Source of the DNA: Pedobacter sp. MC2016-24
GTDB lineage: Bacteria; Bacteroidota; Bacteroidia; Sphingobacteriales; Sphingobacteriaceae
Length of the DNA: 64,000 nt
Direction: 5' to 3'
Assembly: GCF_015223055.1 (NCBI RefSeq)
Contig: NZ_JADFBX010000013.1
Location: 62,001 to 126,000, forward strand
Shown piece by piece: positions 34,789 through 44,237 of the stretch. Positions within the stretch are counted from its first letter, which is position 1, and each line of letters starts with the position of its first letter. Both the position numbers and the translations under genes were made by a program. A model generated the notes under the pieces. That model made no database searches and was not told the DNA's origin. It saw nothing but the letters and a program-made list of their open reading frames with translations.

Positions 34789-36336
34789 ATGGAACACAAA
34801 TTTCGTTCAGTAATTGGAAAAGTGCTGCTTTGGATGGCACTTTGCGGTGTGGTGGCTTTAATTGCTGCTGCTTTTTACCAGGCATCTTCATTTTATCTGA
34901 TGATCGCCTTACCATTGGTACTGATCACGGCCCTGGCCTACGACCGTTTTCAATCTAAACACGCGGTATTGCGTAACTATCCCATTGTTGGCCGGCTGCG
35001 TTATTTCTTTGAGGCGATCCGACCGGAAATGCGTCAGTATTTCTTTGAATCTGAGTTAGATGGGAAGCCGTTTAACCGTCGCCAACGCTCTATTGTTTAT
35101 CAACGTGCAAAGAATGAACGTGAAACCGTAGCCTTCGGTATGCAGGTTGACCCCTATCTGCAGGGCTACGAGTGGGTATCACACAGCATTTACCCAAAGA
35201 AATTAAAGGATACTGATTTGAGAATTACGGTGGGTAACGCTTCATGTGAACAGCCTTATAGTCTGAGTGTATTGAATATTGGCGCCATGAGTTTCGGTGC
35301 TTTAAGTAAAACAGCCATCCTTTCTTTGAGCCATGGTGCCAAATTAAGTGGCTTTGCACACAATACTGGCGAAGGTGGAATTAGCCCGCATCATGTAAAA
35401 GGTGGCGGCGACCTGATCTGGCAAATCGGTACCGGTTATTTTGGCTGCCGGGATGCAGAAGGGAAATTTGATCCGGCTTTGTTTGAGAAGAACTCCAAAA
35501 GGACCTATGTCAAAATGATTGAGCTGAAATTGTCGCAAGGTGCTAAGCCTGGTCATGGTGGGATTTTACCTGCGGCTAAAAACACACCGGAAATTGCGGA
35601 AATCAGGAATGTGGTAGCTGGGACGACCATTTTGTCTCCGCCTGCACACAGTACTTTTAACAATGCAAGTGGATTGATGCGTTTTATTGCAGAACTCCGG
35701 GAGTTGTCTGGTGGTAAACCTGTGGGTTTTAAATTGTGTATTGGTAGTGAAGCAGAATTTATTGACATCTGCGCGGCCATGATCTCTACAGGTATCACGC
35801 CTGATTTCATCACCATTGACGGTGCGGAGGGTGGAACTGGTGCTGCACCATTGGAGTACACTGATTACGTAGGTATGCCTTTGCTTGACGCCCTGGCTTT
35901 TGTAAACCATACCCTATCTGAATACGATTTAAGAGACCGGATTAAATTGCTGGCCTCCGGTAAAATCATTACGGGTTTTGACATCATGAAAGCCCTGGCT
36001 TTGGGCGCTGACGCGTGTTACAGTGCACGTGGTATGATGATGGCACTGGGTTGTATCCAGGCTTTAAAATGCGATAGCGGCAAATGCCCCGTAGGTATTG
36101 CTACCCAGGAAAAAAGTTTGTACAAAGGAATTGATGTAACCGATAAGAAGCACCGCGTAGCCAATTTTCACCGCAACACCATCCATGCTACGGTTGAATT
36201 GATGGAAGCCTGTGGTTTTGGTGACCTGGAAGAAATTGATCCGGAACGTTTCCACCGCAGAATTGACAGCACCAGGACGATGAATTTCAAAGACATTTAT
36301 TTCCCTAAAATACGTAAATTGGCTGCCTCAAATTAA
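34789..36336 (+). CDS. FMN-binding glutamate-synthase-like protein
   Basis: A 515-residue protein related to the FMN/Fe-S synthase domain of glutamate synthase. Two membrane segments lie at the N-terminus (about 8-28 and 33-50). The core has G-A-M-S-F-G-A-L, the N-T-G-E-G-G-I strand, D-G-A-E-G-G-T-G-A-A-P and the 3Fe-4S ligands C422-x5-C428-x4-C433. No amidotransferase domain is present, so it is not a complete glutamate synthase; the reaction is unknown. The downstream LTA-synthase-like gene starts 6 bp later. Confidence 0.88.
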   Translation: MEHKFRSVIGKVLLWMALCGVVALIAAAFYQASSFYLMIALPLVLITALAYDRFQSKHAVLRNYPIVGRLRYFFEAIRPEMRQYFFESELDGKPFNRRQRSIVYQRAKNERETVAFGMQVDPYLQGYEWVSHSIYPKKLKDTDLRITVGNASCEQPYSLSVLNIGAMSFGALSKTAILSLSHGAKLSGFAHNTGEGGISPHHVKGGGDLIWQIGTGYFGCRDAEGKFDPALFEKNSKRTYVKMIELKLSQGAKPGHGGILPAAKNTPEIAEIRNVVAGTTILSPPAHSTFNNASGLMRFIAELRELSGGKPVGFKLCIGSEAEFIDICAAMISTGITPDFITIDGAEGGTGAAPLEYTDYVGMPLLDALAFVNHTLSEYDLRDRIKLLASGKIITGFDIMKALALGADACYSARGMMMALGCIQALKCDSGKCPVGIATQEKSLYKGIDVTDKKHRVANFHRNTIHATVELMEACGFGDLEEIDPERFHRRIDSTRTMNFKDIYFPKIRKLAASN

Positions 36337-36342
36337 AAACAC

Positions 36343-38271
36343 TTGAAAAGAAAAAATACAATCGAGGTAAACCTGTATATCGCCCTTGCCTATCGTTTTT
36401 TAGTCATCATGGTTTTATACACCCTGTGCAGACTAGGTTTTTATTTCTTTAACCAAAGCCTTTTCCAGCACATTACCTTGCCTAAGTATTTATACATGAT
36501 GTGGGGTGGATTGAAATTCGATGTATCTGCATTGATTTACATCAATATCTTATTCATCCTGATGCAGGTACTGCCCTTCCCTTTTCGCTACCGGAAGGGC
36601 TATCAAAGTTTTTGCAAGTGGCTGTTTATCATCAGCAACAGCATCGGGATCTTTGCCAACTTTGCTGATTTTGCTTATTATAAGTATACATTAAAGCGTA
36701 CCACAGCAACTGTTTTTAGTCAGTTTAGCAATGAGCAGAACAAGTTTAAACTGTTTGTAGACTTCCTTGGTGACTACTGGTACCTGGTGATTTTATTTGC
36801 CATTTTTGTCTGGCTGTTTGTTAAACTGTACCAGTTGGTACAGGTAAAAAATGTGGTTAAGTTTACCTGGCCAGTCTATATCTTGCATACCGCACTGCTG
36901 GTAGCCATAGCGCTGGCCTGTTTAACCGGTGTACGTGGTGGCTGGGGCTTTGGTACGAGGCCCATTACACTCAGTAATGCAGGTGAATTTGTAGACACGC
37001 CCGACCAGATGAGCCTGGTGCTAAATACGCCCTTCTGTATTTTCAGAACGTTGAAAGCTTCGAAATTGAAACCGATCGACTATTACGATGACCAAACACT
37101 GAAGGCCCTGTATAATCCCATTCATCAACCTGCAGACAGCGGTTCATTTAAGCAATTGAATGTCGTGTTCCTGATTATTGAAAGTCTGGGAAAAGAACAT
37201 GTGGGCAGCTTAAATAAAGATTTGATGGGTGGAAAATACAAAGGTTATACGCCGTTTTTAGATTCCCTGATTTCGCAGAGTTATACCTTTACACATACCT
37301 ACGCCAATGGCCGTAAATCGATAGATGCGATTCCATCGGTAATTACAGGCATCCCTTCAATACGTGAACCATTTATCCTGTCCATCTATTCTGGCAATAA
37401 AACCACCAGCATCGCCAAGCTTTTGGGTGATAAAGGTTATGAAACTGCCTTTTTCCATGGCGCACCGAATGGTTCAATGGGTTTTTCATCTTATACACAC
37501 CTGGCCGGGATCAAACATTATTTTGGTCAGAACGAGTATAAAAAAACCGGCGATTCTGATGGTACATGGGGCATTTGGGATGACCCTTTTATGCAATACA
37601 TGGCACAAACGATGAATACGTTGAAACAACCGTTTTTCTCGAGTTTCTTCTCTTTATCTTCGCATCATCCCTTCCGTTTACCGGAGGAGTACAAAGGTAA
37701 ATTCCCGAAAGGTCCGCTGCCGGTACAGGAAATATTTGGGTATACCGATATGGCGTTGCGCAATTTCTTCAATACAGCATCGAAAATGCCATGGTACAAA
37801 AACACCTTGTTCGTTTTGTGTGCAGATCATGCTACGGTATCGTATTTTCCGGAATACCAGACCACTCCCGGGTATTTCTCTATTCCAATTGTATTTTACC
37901 GCCCTGGTGGAGAATTAAAAGGAATGAGTGATAAACTGGTGCAGCAAATTGACATCATGCCTACTGTATTGAACTACCTGCATTATGACAAGCCTTATTT
38001 TGCCCTGGGGTTTGACGCTTTCAATCAGCGGAAAGACAATTTTGTGGTGAACAACAATGATGGTAATTTTAGCTTTTACCAGGGTGATTACATGCTGGTT
38101 AACGATGGAAAATTGAATATTGCACTGTATAATTTGAAAACAGACCGCTTAACTAAAAACAACATTCTGGAAAAAGAACCGTTAATTGCAGCAGGAATGG
38201 AAAAATACCTGAAAGCATTTATACAACAGTACAACAACAGGATGATTGCGAATAAATTAACGGTTAACTGA
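36343..38271 (+). CDS. LTA-synthase-family sulfatase-fold membrane protein
   Basis: A 642-residue protein with about five N-terminal membrane segments followed by an extracellular alkaline-phosphatase/sulfatase-fold domain. The active-site region is E-S-L-G-K-E-H-V-G, then N-G-R-K-S-I-D-A-I-P-S-V, where the catalytic serine/threonine lies; D-H-A later supplies metal ligands. In Gram-negatives such proteins transfer phosphoglycerol or phosphoethanolamine to glycans or lipids; lipoteichoic acid itself is not implied. The start is TTG, 6 bp after the upstream stop, as the next ATG is inside the first membrane segment. Confidence 0.88.
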   Translation: MKRKNTIEVNLYIALAYRFLVIMVLYTLCRLGFYFFNQSLFQHITLPKYLYMMWGGLKFDVSALIYINILFILMQVLPFPFRYRKGYQSFCKWLFIISNSIGIFANFADFAYYKYTLKRTTATVFSQFSNEQNKFKLFVDFLGDYWYLVILFAIFVWLFVKLYQLVQVKNVVKFTWPVYILHTALLVAIALACLTGVRGGWGFGTRPITLSNAGEFVDTPDQMSLVLNTPFCIFRTLKASKLKPIDYYDDQTLKALYNPIHQPADSGSFKQLNVVFLIIESLGKEHVGSLNKDLMGGKYKGYTPFLDSLISQSYTFTHTYANGRKSIDAIPSVITGIPSIREPFILSIYSGNKTTSIAKLLGDKGYETAFFHGAPNGSMGFSSYTHLAGIKHYFGQNEYKKTGDSDGTWGIWDDPFMQYMAQTMNTLKQPFFSSFFSLSSHHPFRLPEEYKGKFPKGPLPVQEIFGYTDMALRNFFNTASKMPWYKNTLFVLCADHATVSYFPEYQTTPGYFSIPIVFYRPGGELKGMSDKLVQQIDIMPTVLNYLHYDKPYFALGFDAFNQRKDNFVVNNNDGNFSFYQGDYMLVNDGKLNIALYNLKTDRLTKNNILEKEPLIAAGMEKYLKAFIQQYNNRMIANKLTVN

Positions 38272-38273
38272 GT

Positions 38274-38759
38274 ATGCGTAAAGTTTTAATGAAAATCATC
38301 GATTTCTTTTATCCGCCTTTTTCCCGCTGGTTATCGCCGCATACGTTCAGATACCTGGTCTCGGGTTGTACAACGGCTGCCTCTGGCATTGTTGTTTTTT
38401 ACATTGCATATAACTGGATTCTGAAACAACAAAATGTACGGGTAGATTTGCCTTTTTTGCCAAAAATGATCTCTGCGCCTGTTGCTGCACTGGCCATTGA
38501 ATCGGTGATTACCTTTATGATTGGCTTTATGCTCAACAAATACCTGGTTTTCACGAAGTCAAACTTAAAAGGACGCGTACAGTTGTTCCGGTATGCATCG
38601 GTAGTCATCACCAATATTTTGCTCAACCTGGCTTTACTAAAATATATGGTGGAGGGTTTGCATTTTTATCCGACTGTGTCTAAAGCGATCATTACAGTGG
38701 TACTGGGCGTACTGAGTTATTTTTCGCAAAAACATTTTTCGTTTAAAGTCAGGAAGTAG
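38274..38759 (+). CDS. GtrA family membrane protein
   Basis: A 161-residue protein with four membrane segments and the GtrA pattern (F-R-Y-L-V-S-G near 23-29, N-K-Y-L-V-F near 86). GtrA-family proteins help move lipid-linked sugars for surface polysaccharide modification. It begins 2 bp after the LTA-synthase-like stop, so the two probably act on the same envelope polymer. Confidence 0.88.
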   Translation: MRKVLMKIIDFFYPPFSRWLSPHTFRYLVSGCTTAASGIVVFYIAYNWILKQQNVRVDLPFLPKMISAPVAALAIESVITFMIGFMLNKYLVFTKSNLKGRVQLFRYASVVITNILLNLALLKYMVEGLHFYPTVSKAIITVVLGVLSYFSQKHFSFKVRK

Positions 38760-38844
38760 ATCATTTTAGCGTCACACCCTAACCTATTATTTGTTTAACT
38801 TTACGTATCCGATTATATTGGGCTAACTAATTTATTTATTTGTA

Positions 38845-40629
38845 ATGAGCGATTTTAATGATTTTAATAATCCGCAGGTAGCCAGATTGCCCCGACATTT
38901 GAGGCAATTCATTGTGGAACAACACTATGAAAAGTACACACCGGTAGATCAGGCCGTATGGAGATATGTCATGCGTCAAAATTATAGTTATTTAAAACAT
39001 GTTGCTTATTACCCATATATCAAAGGACTTCAACGTGCAGGTTTGAGTATCGAATATATTCCTGATCTGCAAACGATGAATGATAACCTGGGTAAAATTG
39101 GCTGGGGTGCCGTGACGGTAGATGGTTTTATTCCACCCGCTGCTTTTATGGAATACCAGGCCTACCGGGTATTGGTAATTGCGGCTGATATCCGACAGAT
39201 CAACCACATTGAATATACGCCCGCACCGGATATCATCCATGAATCGGCAGGCCATGCGCCAATCATTGCCGACATGGATTATAACAATTACCTGAGCTAT
39301 TTTGGCTCTATTGGTGCAAAAGCCATGTTCTCTTCCAAAGATTTTGAACTGTACGAAGCCATCCGTCACCTTTCTATATTGAAAGAGGCAGTGGATGGGA
39401 ACGAGGCCGAGATCCTGAAAGCTGAGCAGCATTTACATTTCGTAGCAGACAATATGGGCGAGCCATCTGAAATGGCTTTATTGGGTCGCCTGCACTGGTG
39501 GACTGTAGAATATGGTTTGATCGGGACACTGGATAACCCTAAAATTTATGGTGCCGGTCTACTCTCTTCTATTGGGGAAAGCTCAAGTTGCATGCGCGAG
39601 GATGTAGAAAAAATCTGGTACAATATAGATACCATCAAATATGGCTATGACATTACCAAACCGCAGCCACAGCTATTTGTCACGGAAACCTTCCAGAACC
39701 TGATTGATGTTCTGGAACAATTCGCAGACACCATGGCCTTTAGAAAAGGGGGTTCGGAAAGTTTGTTGAAAGCAATTGAATGTAAGAATCCGGCTACAGC
39801 AGTTTACAGCTCAGGCTTACAGGTTACAGGTGTATTTACAGACCTGGGGATTGACCAGCAAGATCAGCTTACGTTTATCAAAACTACAGGCCCCTCGGCA
39901 CTGGCCCTGGATGGCAAACAGCTTGCTGGGCATGGTAAACACCACCATAAGGATGGTTTCTCATCGCCGGTTGGTCAATTGCAGGGCATGATGAAGCCGC
40001 TGGAAGATTGCTCGGATTCAGATCTGGAGGCTTTTGGTTTAGGAAAAGGCAGCCGCGCTGATTTTACATTTGAAAGTGGCATCCATGTAACCGGAGCGGT
40101 GAAAGAGATCTGGAGAAATGGCGACAAGCTGGCTTTGATTACTTTTGAGGATTGTACGGTTAAAGAAAGTAACGGAAATGTGCTGTTTCAACCAGATTGG
40201 GGTGTATATGATATGGCGGTTGGCGCAAAGGTGATTTCAGTATTTAACGGTGCTGCCGATAAAGATGCCTACGAAGAACTGACGCATGTGAGTGAAAAAC
40301 AAACGCATAAAGTGGTTTACGATGAGAAGACCCAGGATTTGCACTCCATTTATAAGCTGGTTCGCCAGATTAGAGCTGAAGAAGCAGATGATACGTTGTT
40401 GGCAGGGCTGTTTGAAAGGCTAAAAACAGTTCATCGTTACGATTGGCTATCGGCTTTGGAAATTCTGGAGATCCTGTATCACAGGCAACATGATCCGGAA
40501 CTGGAGAAAGAGATCCGGATTTACCTGGAGCTCAAAGCAGCATCGGAGCCCGACCATAGCAAACTGATTCATGACGGTTTACATGTGATTCAAAATCCGG
40601 TTACGCAATTGATTACGGAAGAGGATTAG
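38845..40629 (+). CDS. Aromatic amino acid hydroxylase, phenylalanine 4-monooxygenase-like
   Basis: Non-heme iron, pterin-dependent enzyme that probably converts phenylalanine to tyrosine. The iron ligands are visible as H132-E-S-A-G-H137 and E222 in W-T-V-E-Y. The protein has 594 residues; the catalytic domain fills the first ~300 and the C-terminal ~290 residues are an extra part, common in Bacteroidota members, with unknown role. It opens the phenylalanine/tyrosine catabolic region with hmgA and hppD a few kb away. Substrate could also be tryptophan; context favours phenylalanine. Confidence 0.88.
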   Translation: MSDFNDFNNPQVARLPRHLRQFIVEQHYEKYTPVDQAVWRYVMRQNYSYLKHVAYYPYIKGLQRAGLSIEYIPDLQTMNDNLGKIGWGAVTVDGFIPPAAFMEYQAYRVLVIAADIRQINHIEYTPAPDIIHESAGHAPIIADMDYNNYLSYFGSIGAKAMFSSKDFELYEAIRHLSILKEAVDGNEAEILKAEQHLHFVADNMGEPSEMALLGRLHWWTVEYGLIGTLDNPKIYGAGLLSSIGESSSCMREDVEKIWYNIDTIKYGYDITKPQPQLFVTETFQNLIDVLEQFADTMAFRKGGSESLLKAIECKNPATAVYSSGLQVTGVFTDLGIDQQDQLTFIKTTGPSALALDGKQLAGHGKHHHKDGFSSPVGQLQGMMKPLEDCSDSDLEAFGLGKGSRADFTFESGIHVTGAVKEIWRNGDKLALITFEDCTVKESNGNVLFQPDWGVYDMAVGAKVISVFNGAADKDAYEELTHVSEKQTHKVVYDEKTQDLHSIYKLVRQIRAEEADDTLLAGLFERLKTVHRYDWLSALEILEILYHRQHDPELEKEIRIYLELKAASEPDHSKLIHDGLHVIQNPVTQLITEED

Positions 40630-40655
40630 ATTATTTAAGAATTAAAAGACATTTA

Positions 40656-41357
40656 ATGAATATTGTATTAACTGGCGCCAGCAGTGGAATTGGCTTCGAA
40701 GCAGCACTGGAATTTGCCCTGCACAATGAAAATAAAGTGGTCTGCATTGCAAGATCGGCTGATAAACTGCGTAAACTTTTAGAGATCGCAAAAGGGATTA
40801 ACCCCGACTGCACCTTATTACCGGTAGAATTTGACATTGTGAATGACGATTATACGGCTCTGGTACCTTTTTTACAGGAACGCCTGGGCCATGTGGATAT
40901 TTTGATCAATAATGCTGGTGCACTGATCAATAAGCCTTTTCTGGAAACTACAGAAGCTGATCTGGCAAGTATGCTGGAAAGCAATGTGATGGGACATTTC
41001 AGGATGATCAAGAACCTGATGCCTTTGCTTAAAAGTGGCAGTCACATTGTAAACATCGGCAGCATGGGCGGTTTTCAGGGCAGTGTGAAATTTCCCGGAC
41101 TAGCGGCTTATTCTGCCAGCAAATCGGCACTGCATACTTTAACAGAATGCCTGGCTTTTGAACTGGCAGACACGGGCATTAAGGTGAATTGCCTGGCCCT
41201 GGGATCAGCACAAACAGAGATGCTGGAACAAGCTTTTCCGGGTTATGAATCTCCGGTTATGGCTTTCGAAATGGGCAAGTATATTGCTGATTTTGCGAAG
41301 ACCGGACATCGGTTTTTTAACGGAAAAACCCTGCCTGTTGCAGTAACAACACCGTAA
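40656..41357 (+). CDS. Short-chain dehydrogenase/reductase
   Basis: NAD(P)-dependent oxidoreductase of 233 residues with T-G-A-S-S-G-I-G at 6-13, N-N-A-G near 88, serine in I-G-S-M-G-G and catalytic Y152-S-A-S-K156. The substrate is not known. It follows the hydroxylase gene by 26 bp and may share its transcript; a role in pterin regeneration for the hydroxylase is possible but not shown. Confidence 0.88.
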   Translation: MNIVLTGASSGIGFEAALEFALHNENKVVCIARSADKLRKLLEIAKGINPDCTLLPVEFDIVNDDYTALVPFLQERLGHVDILINNAGALINKPFLETTEADLASMLESNVMGHFRMIKNLMPLLKSGSHIVNIGSMGGFQGSVKFPGLAAYSASKSALHTLTECLAFELADTGIKVNCLALGSAQTEMLEQAFPGYESPVMAFEMGKYIADFAKTGHRFFNGKTLPVAVTTP

Positions 41358-41419
41358 TCAACAAGTTATCAACATCATGGTGGGCTAAAGTATATTTTTA
41401 ATATCTTTAGCCCATTAGT

Positions 41420-41962
41420 ATGAAGAAACACCTTAGCATTTTCTGTTTTCTTTTTATCATTGCTGCGACAGCTCAGGCACAAACTACTGTCCCTGTTCAA
41501 TACCAGCAACTTGTAGATAAACTAATTAAGGCACAATCGCCTGCCGATGTCATTCCGCAACAAACAGAATCACCCAACCGCTTACTGGAATTTGCCAAAT
41601 CGATGCTGGGCATTCGTTACAGAACGGCATCAAGCAGCCCAAGTCGTGGTTTCGACTGCTCTGGTTTTGTGAATTACGTATTCAGTAATTTTGGATTTAA
41701 AGTTCCGCGGTCTTCCAGGGAGTTTGCCACCAGTGGCGAAGATAAAAGTCTGGCAGAAGCCAAAATTGGCGATGTCATCTTATTCACAGGAACGAACAGC
41801 AGGTCGAGGACACCGGGACATGTAGGCATCATTTATTCGATTAATGGCGACGAGGTGCGGTTCATTCACTCTTCGTCTGGCAACGCCAAAGGCGTTACCA
41901 TTTCCAGTCTGGACGAAGGTTTTTATAAAAAGCGTTTCTTAAAAGTGGTTAGTATTTTATAG
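41420..41962 (+). CDS. NlpC/P60 (C40) cysteine peptidase
   Basis: Exported 180-residue cell wall peptidase. A signal peptide covers about 1-20 (ending A-Q-A). The catalytic cysteine is C80 in F-D-C-S-G-F and the histidine H134 in G-H-V-G-I-I, as in gamma-D-glutamyl endopeptidases. It cuts peptidoglycan stem peptides. Its stop overlaps the convergent flavin reductase gene by 6 bp. Confidence 0.9.
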   Translation: MKKHLSIFCFLFIIAATAQAQTTVPVQYQQLVDKLIKAQSPADVIPQQTESPNRLLEFAKSMLGIRYRTASSSPSRGFDCSGFVNYVFSNFGFKVPRSSREFATSGEDKSLAEAKIGDVILFTGTNSRSRTPGHVGIIYSINGDEVRFIHSSSGNAKGVTISSLDEGFYKKRFLKVVSIL

Positions 41963-42844
41963 CAACACCACTTTCAAGGCATCCATTACATTTCCTTGTT
42001 TCAACCATTGTTTAGCAAGTTCGTGCAGCTCACGTTCACGGTTACTGGCATCACCAATAGTGGCATCCAGTACTTCTTTAACCTGTACATTGGCGCGCAT
42101 GGCATCTACCGCTTCATCTGTTGGCAAATGTTCTACATTGCCCAGCATCCCCAGATCATTTCCGGTAAGGACATTGGAATTGCGTACGGTTTTGGGTAAA
42201 GCATCGACACCCACACCAAGTGTAGTTAAGGGTTTGGCTACTTTAAACAGATTTTCTGGCGTAACGCGGCAATACCAATCGCCACCCAAACGGGCCACGA
42301 GGTCGATTTTAGCCTGGTCAATTTTGCCATCCGCATCAAGAATATCTTCTTTAATATGGATCAGCTTAATTTCTGCCAGAATCAGGTTTCCTGCCCCTGG
42401 ATTTTCACCCATATGGATCACCTCGGTGACGATGCATTCCATTTGAACAGGGGCTTCAGCTACACGTGGCGGTTTAACCAGTTGGGAGGGTAGCATGGTA
42501 AAACCAGATTTTTCAAATTCATTTACCCCCCTGGCATATTCGGTGCTGGCCAGACTCATTTGCTGAACCATGGGATAGTTGACGATATTGATGACGCATT
42601 CTTTAACCTCCAGCACATTTTCTAAGGTATGTTTGGTGGTATTGTCCCGCACCCTTCTTGCCGGTGAAAAAATGCACATCGGCGGATTGGTGCTGAACAT
42701 GTTGAAGAAGCTAAAGGGACTAAGATTGATGTTGCCCTGCTGGTCTATTGTTGTGGCAAAGCATATTGGTCTGGGCGCAATTGCATACTGCAAATAGTTT
42801 TGCAATTGCGCCGGACTTAGCTCTGATGTATTTACGGTCAGCAT
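41957..42844 (-). CDS. Flavin reductase family protein
   Basis: A 295-residue protein of the DIM6/NTAB-type flavin reductase fold that binds FMN (R-P-I-C-F-A-T-T and S-F-F-N-M-F-S-T-N-P-P motifs at residues 24-55). Its start overlaps the stop of the fumarylacetoacetase-like gene by one base (TAATG), so it is part of the same operon. It may supply reduced flavin or act as an isomerase-like enzyme; the actual reaction is unknown. Confidence 0.85.
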   Translation of the reverse strand: MLTVNTSELSPAQLQNYLQYAIAPRPICFATTIDQQGNINLSPFSFFNMFSTNPPMCIFSPARRVRDNTTKHTLENVLEVKECVINIVNYPMVQQMSLASTEYARGVNEFEKSGFTMLPSQLVKPPRVAEAPVQMECIVTEVIHMGENPGAGNLILAEIKLIHIKEDILDADGKIDQAKIDLVARLGGDWYCRVTPENLFKVAKPLTTLGVGVDALPKTVRNSNVLTGNDLGMLGNVEHLPTDEAVDAMRANVQVKEVLDATIGDASNRERELHELAKQWLKQGNVMDALKVVLL

Positions 42845-43839
42845 TATTTTTTAAGTGCCAATATGGAAAAATCAGTATCTGCTTTTTTGATGACATTAAT
42901 TAACCTGCCTAAACCGGTAATTTCCATTTCTACTTCATCACCATCCTGTAACCATTGCGGTTTAAAATCAGGATCGTTCAATAAGCCTGTTCCGTTCAGC
43001 TCCAGGAAACAGCCTGTACCCACAGTTCCGGAACCGATCACATCGCCGGGAAGAATATCCACACCATACGCACAGCGTTCAATAATTTCGGCGAAAGTCC
43101 AGTCCATATCGGCCATATTACCAGCAGAAACTTCTACCCCATTTACGGTGCAGGTCATTTTCAGATCGTATGCAGCACCAACGTGCCCTGGCTTAGCAGC
43201 AGTTTTATATTCTTCCAGTTCATCTGGTGTAACCAGCCACGGACCAATTACTGTAGAAAAATCTTTCCCTTTAGCCGGACCGAGGTTCAACAACATCTCT
43301 TCCATCTGTAATGTTCTGGCACTCATATCGTTCATCACCATATAACCAGCAATATACTGATCAGCTTCAGCAGCAGTAATGTTCCGTCCTTTTTTACCGA
43401 TTACAACAGCTACTTCAAGTTCAAAATCAAGCTTTTGAAAATGATCAGGCATGCATTCAATTTCACCCGGGCCCTGAATGGCATTGTGGTTGGTAAAATA
43501 AAAGATGGGATATTGATCAAATTCAGCGATCATGTCTACTTTCCGGTTGCGACGCGCTGCAGCTACGTGCTGGCGAAAAGCATAACCGTCTCTGCAAGAG
43601 CTTGGGTGTGGCACCGGTGCCAGCAGCTCAAAGAAAACTTCCTGTTTAGGTTCGATCTCTCCGGCTTTAATTTGCGCATCCACCTTTTTGGCGCGTTCCA
43701 TCAGCACATCGCCACCTTGCAGGAAAGCACTCATTTCATCTGGCAACAACTTGTCGCATGAATTCAAATTATAAATGTGTCCGTTTACAAAAACACCAAG
43801 GTGCTCTGTATCTTCAGTTTTATAGGATACCAGTTTCAT
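42844..43839 (-). CDS. fahA: Fumarylacetoacetate hydrolase family protein
   Basis: Probably the last enzyme of tyrosine breakdown, splitting fumarylacetoacetate to fumarate and acetoacetate. The 331-residue protein shows the FAH metal-site residues in F-E-L-E-V-A-V-V-I-G and the motif N-D-M-S-A-R, plus G-S-G-T-V-G-T-G-C near the C-terminus. Divergent hmgA and hppD on the right support this role; the family also includes other C-C hydrolases. Fused in expression with the flavin reductase gene. Confidence 0.85.
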   Translation of the reverse strand: MKLVSYKTEDTEHLGVFVNGHIYNLNSCDKLLPDEMSAFLQGGDVLMERAKKVDAQIKAGEIEPKQEVFFELLAPVPHPSSCRDGYAFRQHVAAARRNRKVDMIAEFDQYPIFYFTNHNAIQGPGEIECMPDHFQKLDFELEVAVVIGKKGRNITAAEADQYIAGYMVMNDMSARTLQMEEMLLNLGPAKGKDFSTVIGPWLVTPDELEEYKTAAKPGHVGAAYDLKMTCTVNGVEVSAGNMADMDWTFAEIIERCAYGVDILPGDVIGSGTVGTGCFLELNGTGLLNDPDFKPQWLQDGDEVEMEITGLGRLINVIKKADTDFSILALKK

Positions 43840-43865
43840 ATGTCAATAATTTATTAGTCGTTGCC

Positions 43866-43873
43866 CAAAGCTA
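43866..43873 (-). promoter_or_regulatory. Possible -7 box of fahA
   Basis: Reads TAGCTTTG on the minus strand, giving a leader of about 20 bases. No -33 TTG is seen. Confidence 0.4.
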
Positions 43874-44033
43874 TATAAAAATACAAATAAACACAGCATA
43901 TCAAGTCCCACTTAAATATCCATTTGATTTGGGCAGGTAACATTTACATGTCAATTGGCACTACCGGCATAAAATATAGCATATAGTTTGGTGATTCAGA
44001 TATTAAATACTTAATTTAGCACCATAAAGAAAA

Positions 44034-44141
44034 TGATACAGCACAGTTTCACATATCAGAATGACGTAGCCAAGGAAGCCCTTGCTGCATTCAGGTATGC
44101 TATGCTTTCCAAAATCATTTTCGCTCAATATTCCTTTTAAT
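44034..44141 (+). other. Possible 35-codon open reading frame
   Basis: Begins M-I-Q-H-S-F-T-Y-Q-N-D and ends I-I-F-A-Q-Y-S-F before TAA. It may be a small protein, a leader, or a remnant of a longer gene; family not recognised. A weak TAATTTAG box precedes it. Confidence 0.25.
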
Positions 44142-44173
44142 TTCCTGAACAGACTTTTTCATTAAAGCTCTGG

Positions 44174-44198
44174 ATCAAAATGTTTACAACGTTTTGAT
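44174..44198. promoter_or_regulatory. 25-bp near-palindrome upstream of hmgA
   Basis: Arms ATCAAAA-n-GTT and AAC-n-TTTTGAT around a TAC centre; one pair of 11 per side mismatches. It is 39 bp upstream of the hmgA ATG and looks like a dimeric repressor operator. The regulator is not in the neighbourhood. Confidence 0.6.
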
Positions 44199-44237
44199 GT
44201 GATTGCATTTCCGTTTCTAACCAAAATACCTAAAGTT

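Larger units (their letters stand above)
43840..44237. other. Divergent intergenic region between fahA and hmgA
   Basis: Nearly 400 bp without a confirmed gene. It holds a TAGCTTTG -7 box for fahA (43866-43873, minus), a 35-codon reading frame (44034-44141), and a 25-bp near-palindrome 40 bp upstream of hmgA (44174-44198). No RNA gene is recognised. Confidence 0.7.

Noticed and set aside
36343-38271. Evidence for lipoteichoic acid synthesis
   Set aside because: The protein only shares the sulfatase-type fold; a Gram-negative envelope is indicated by the outer membrane proteins.
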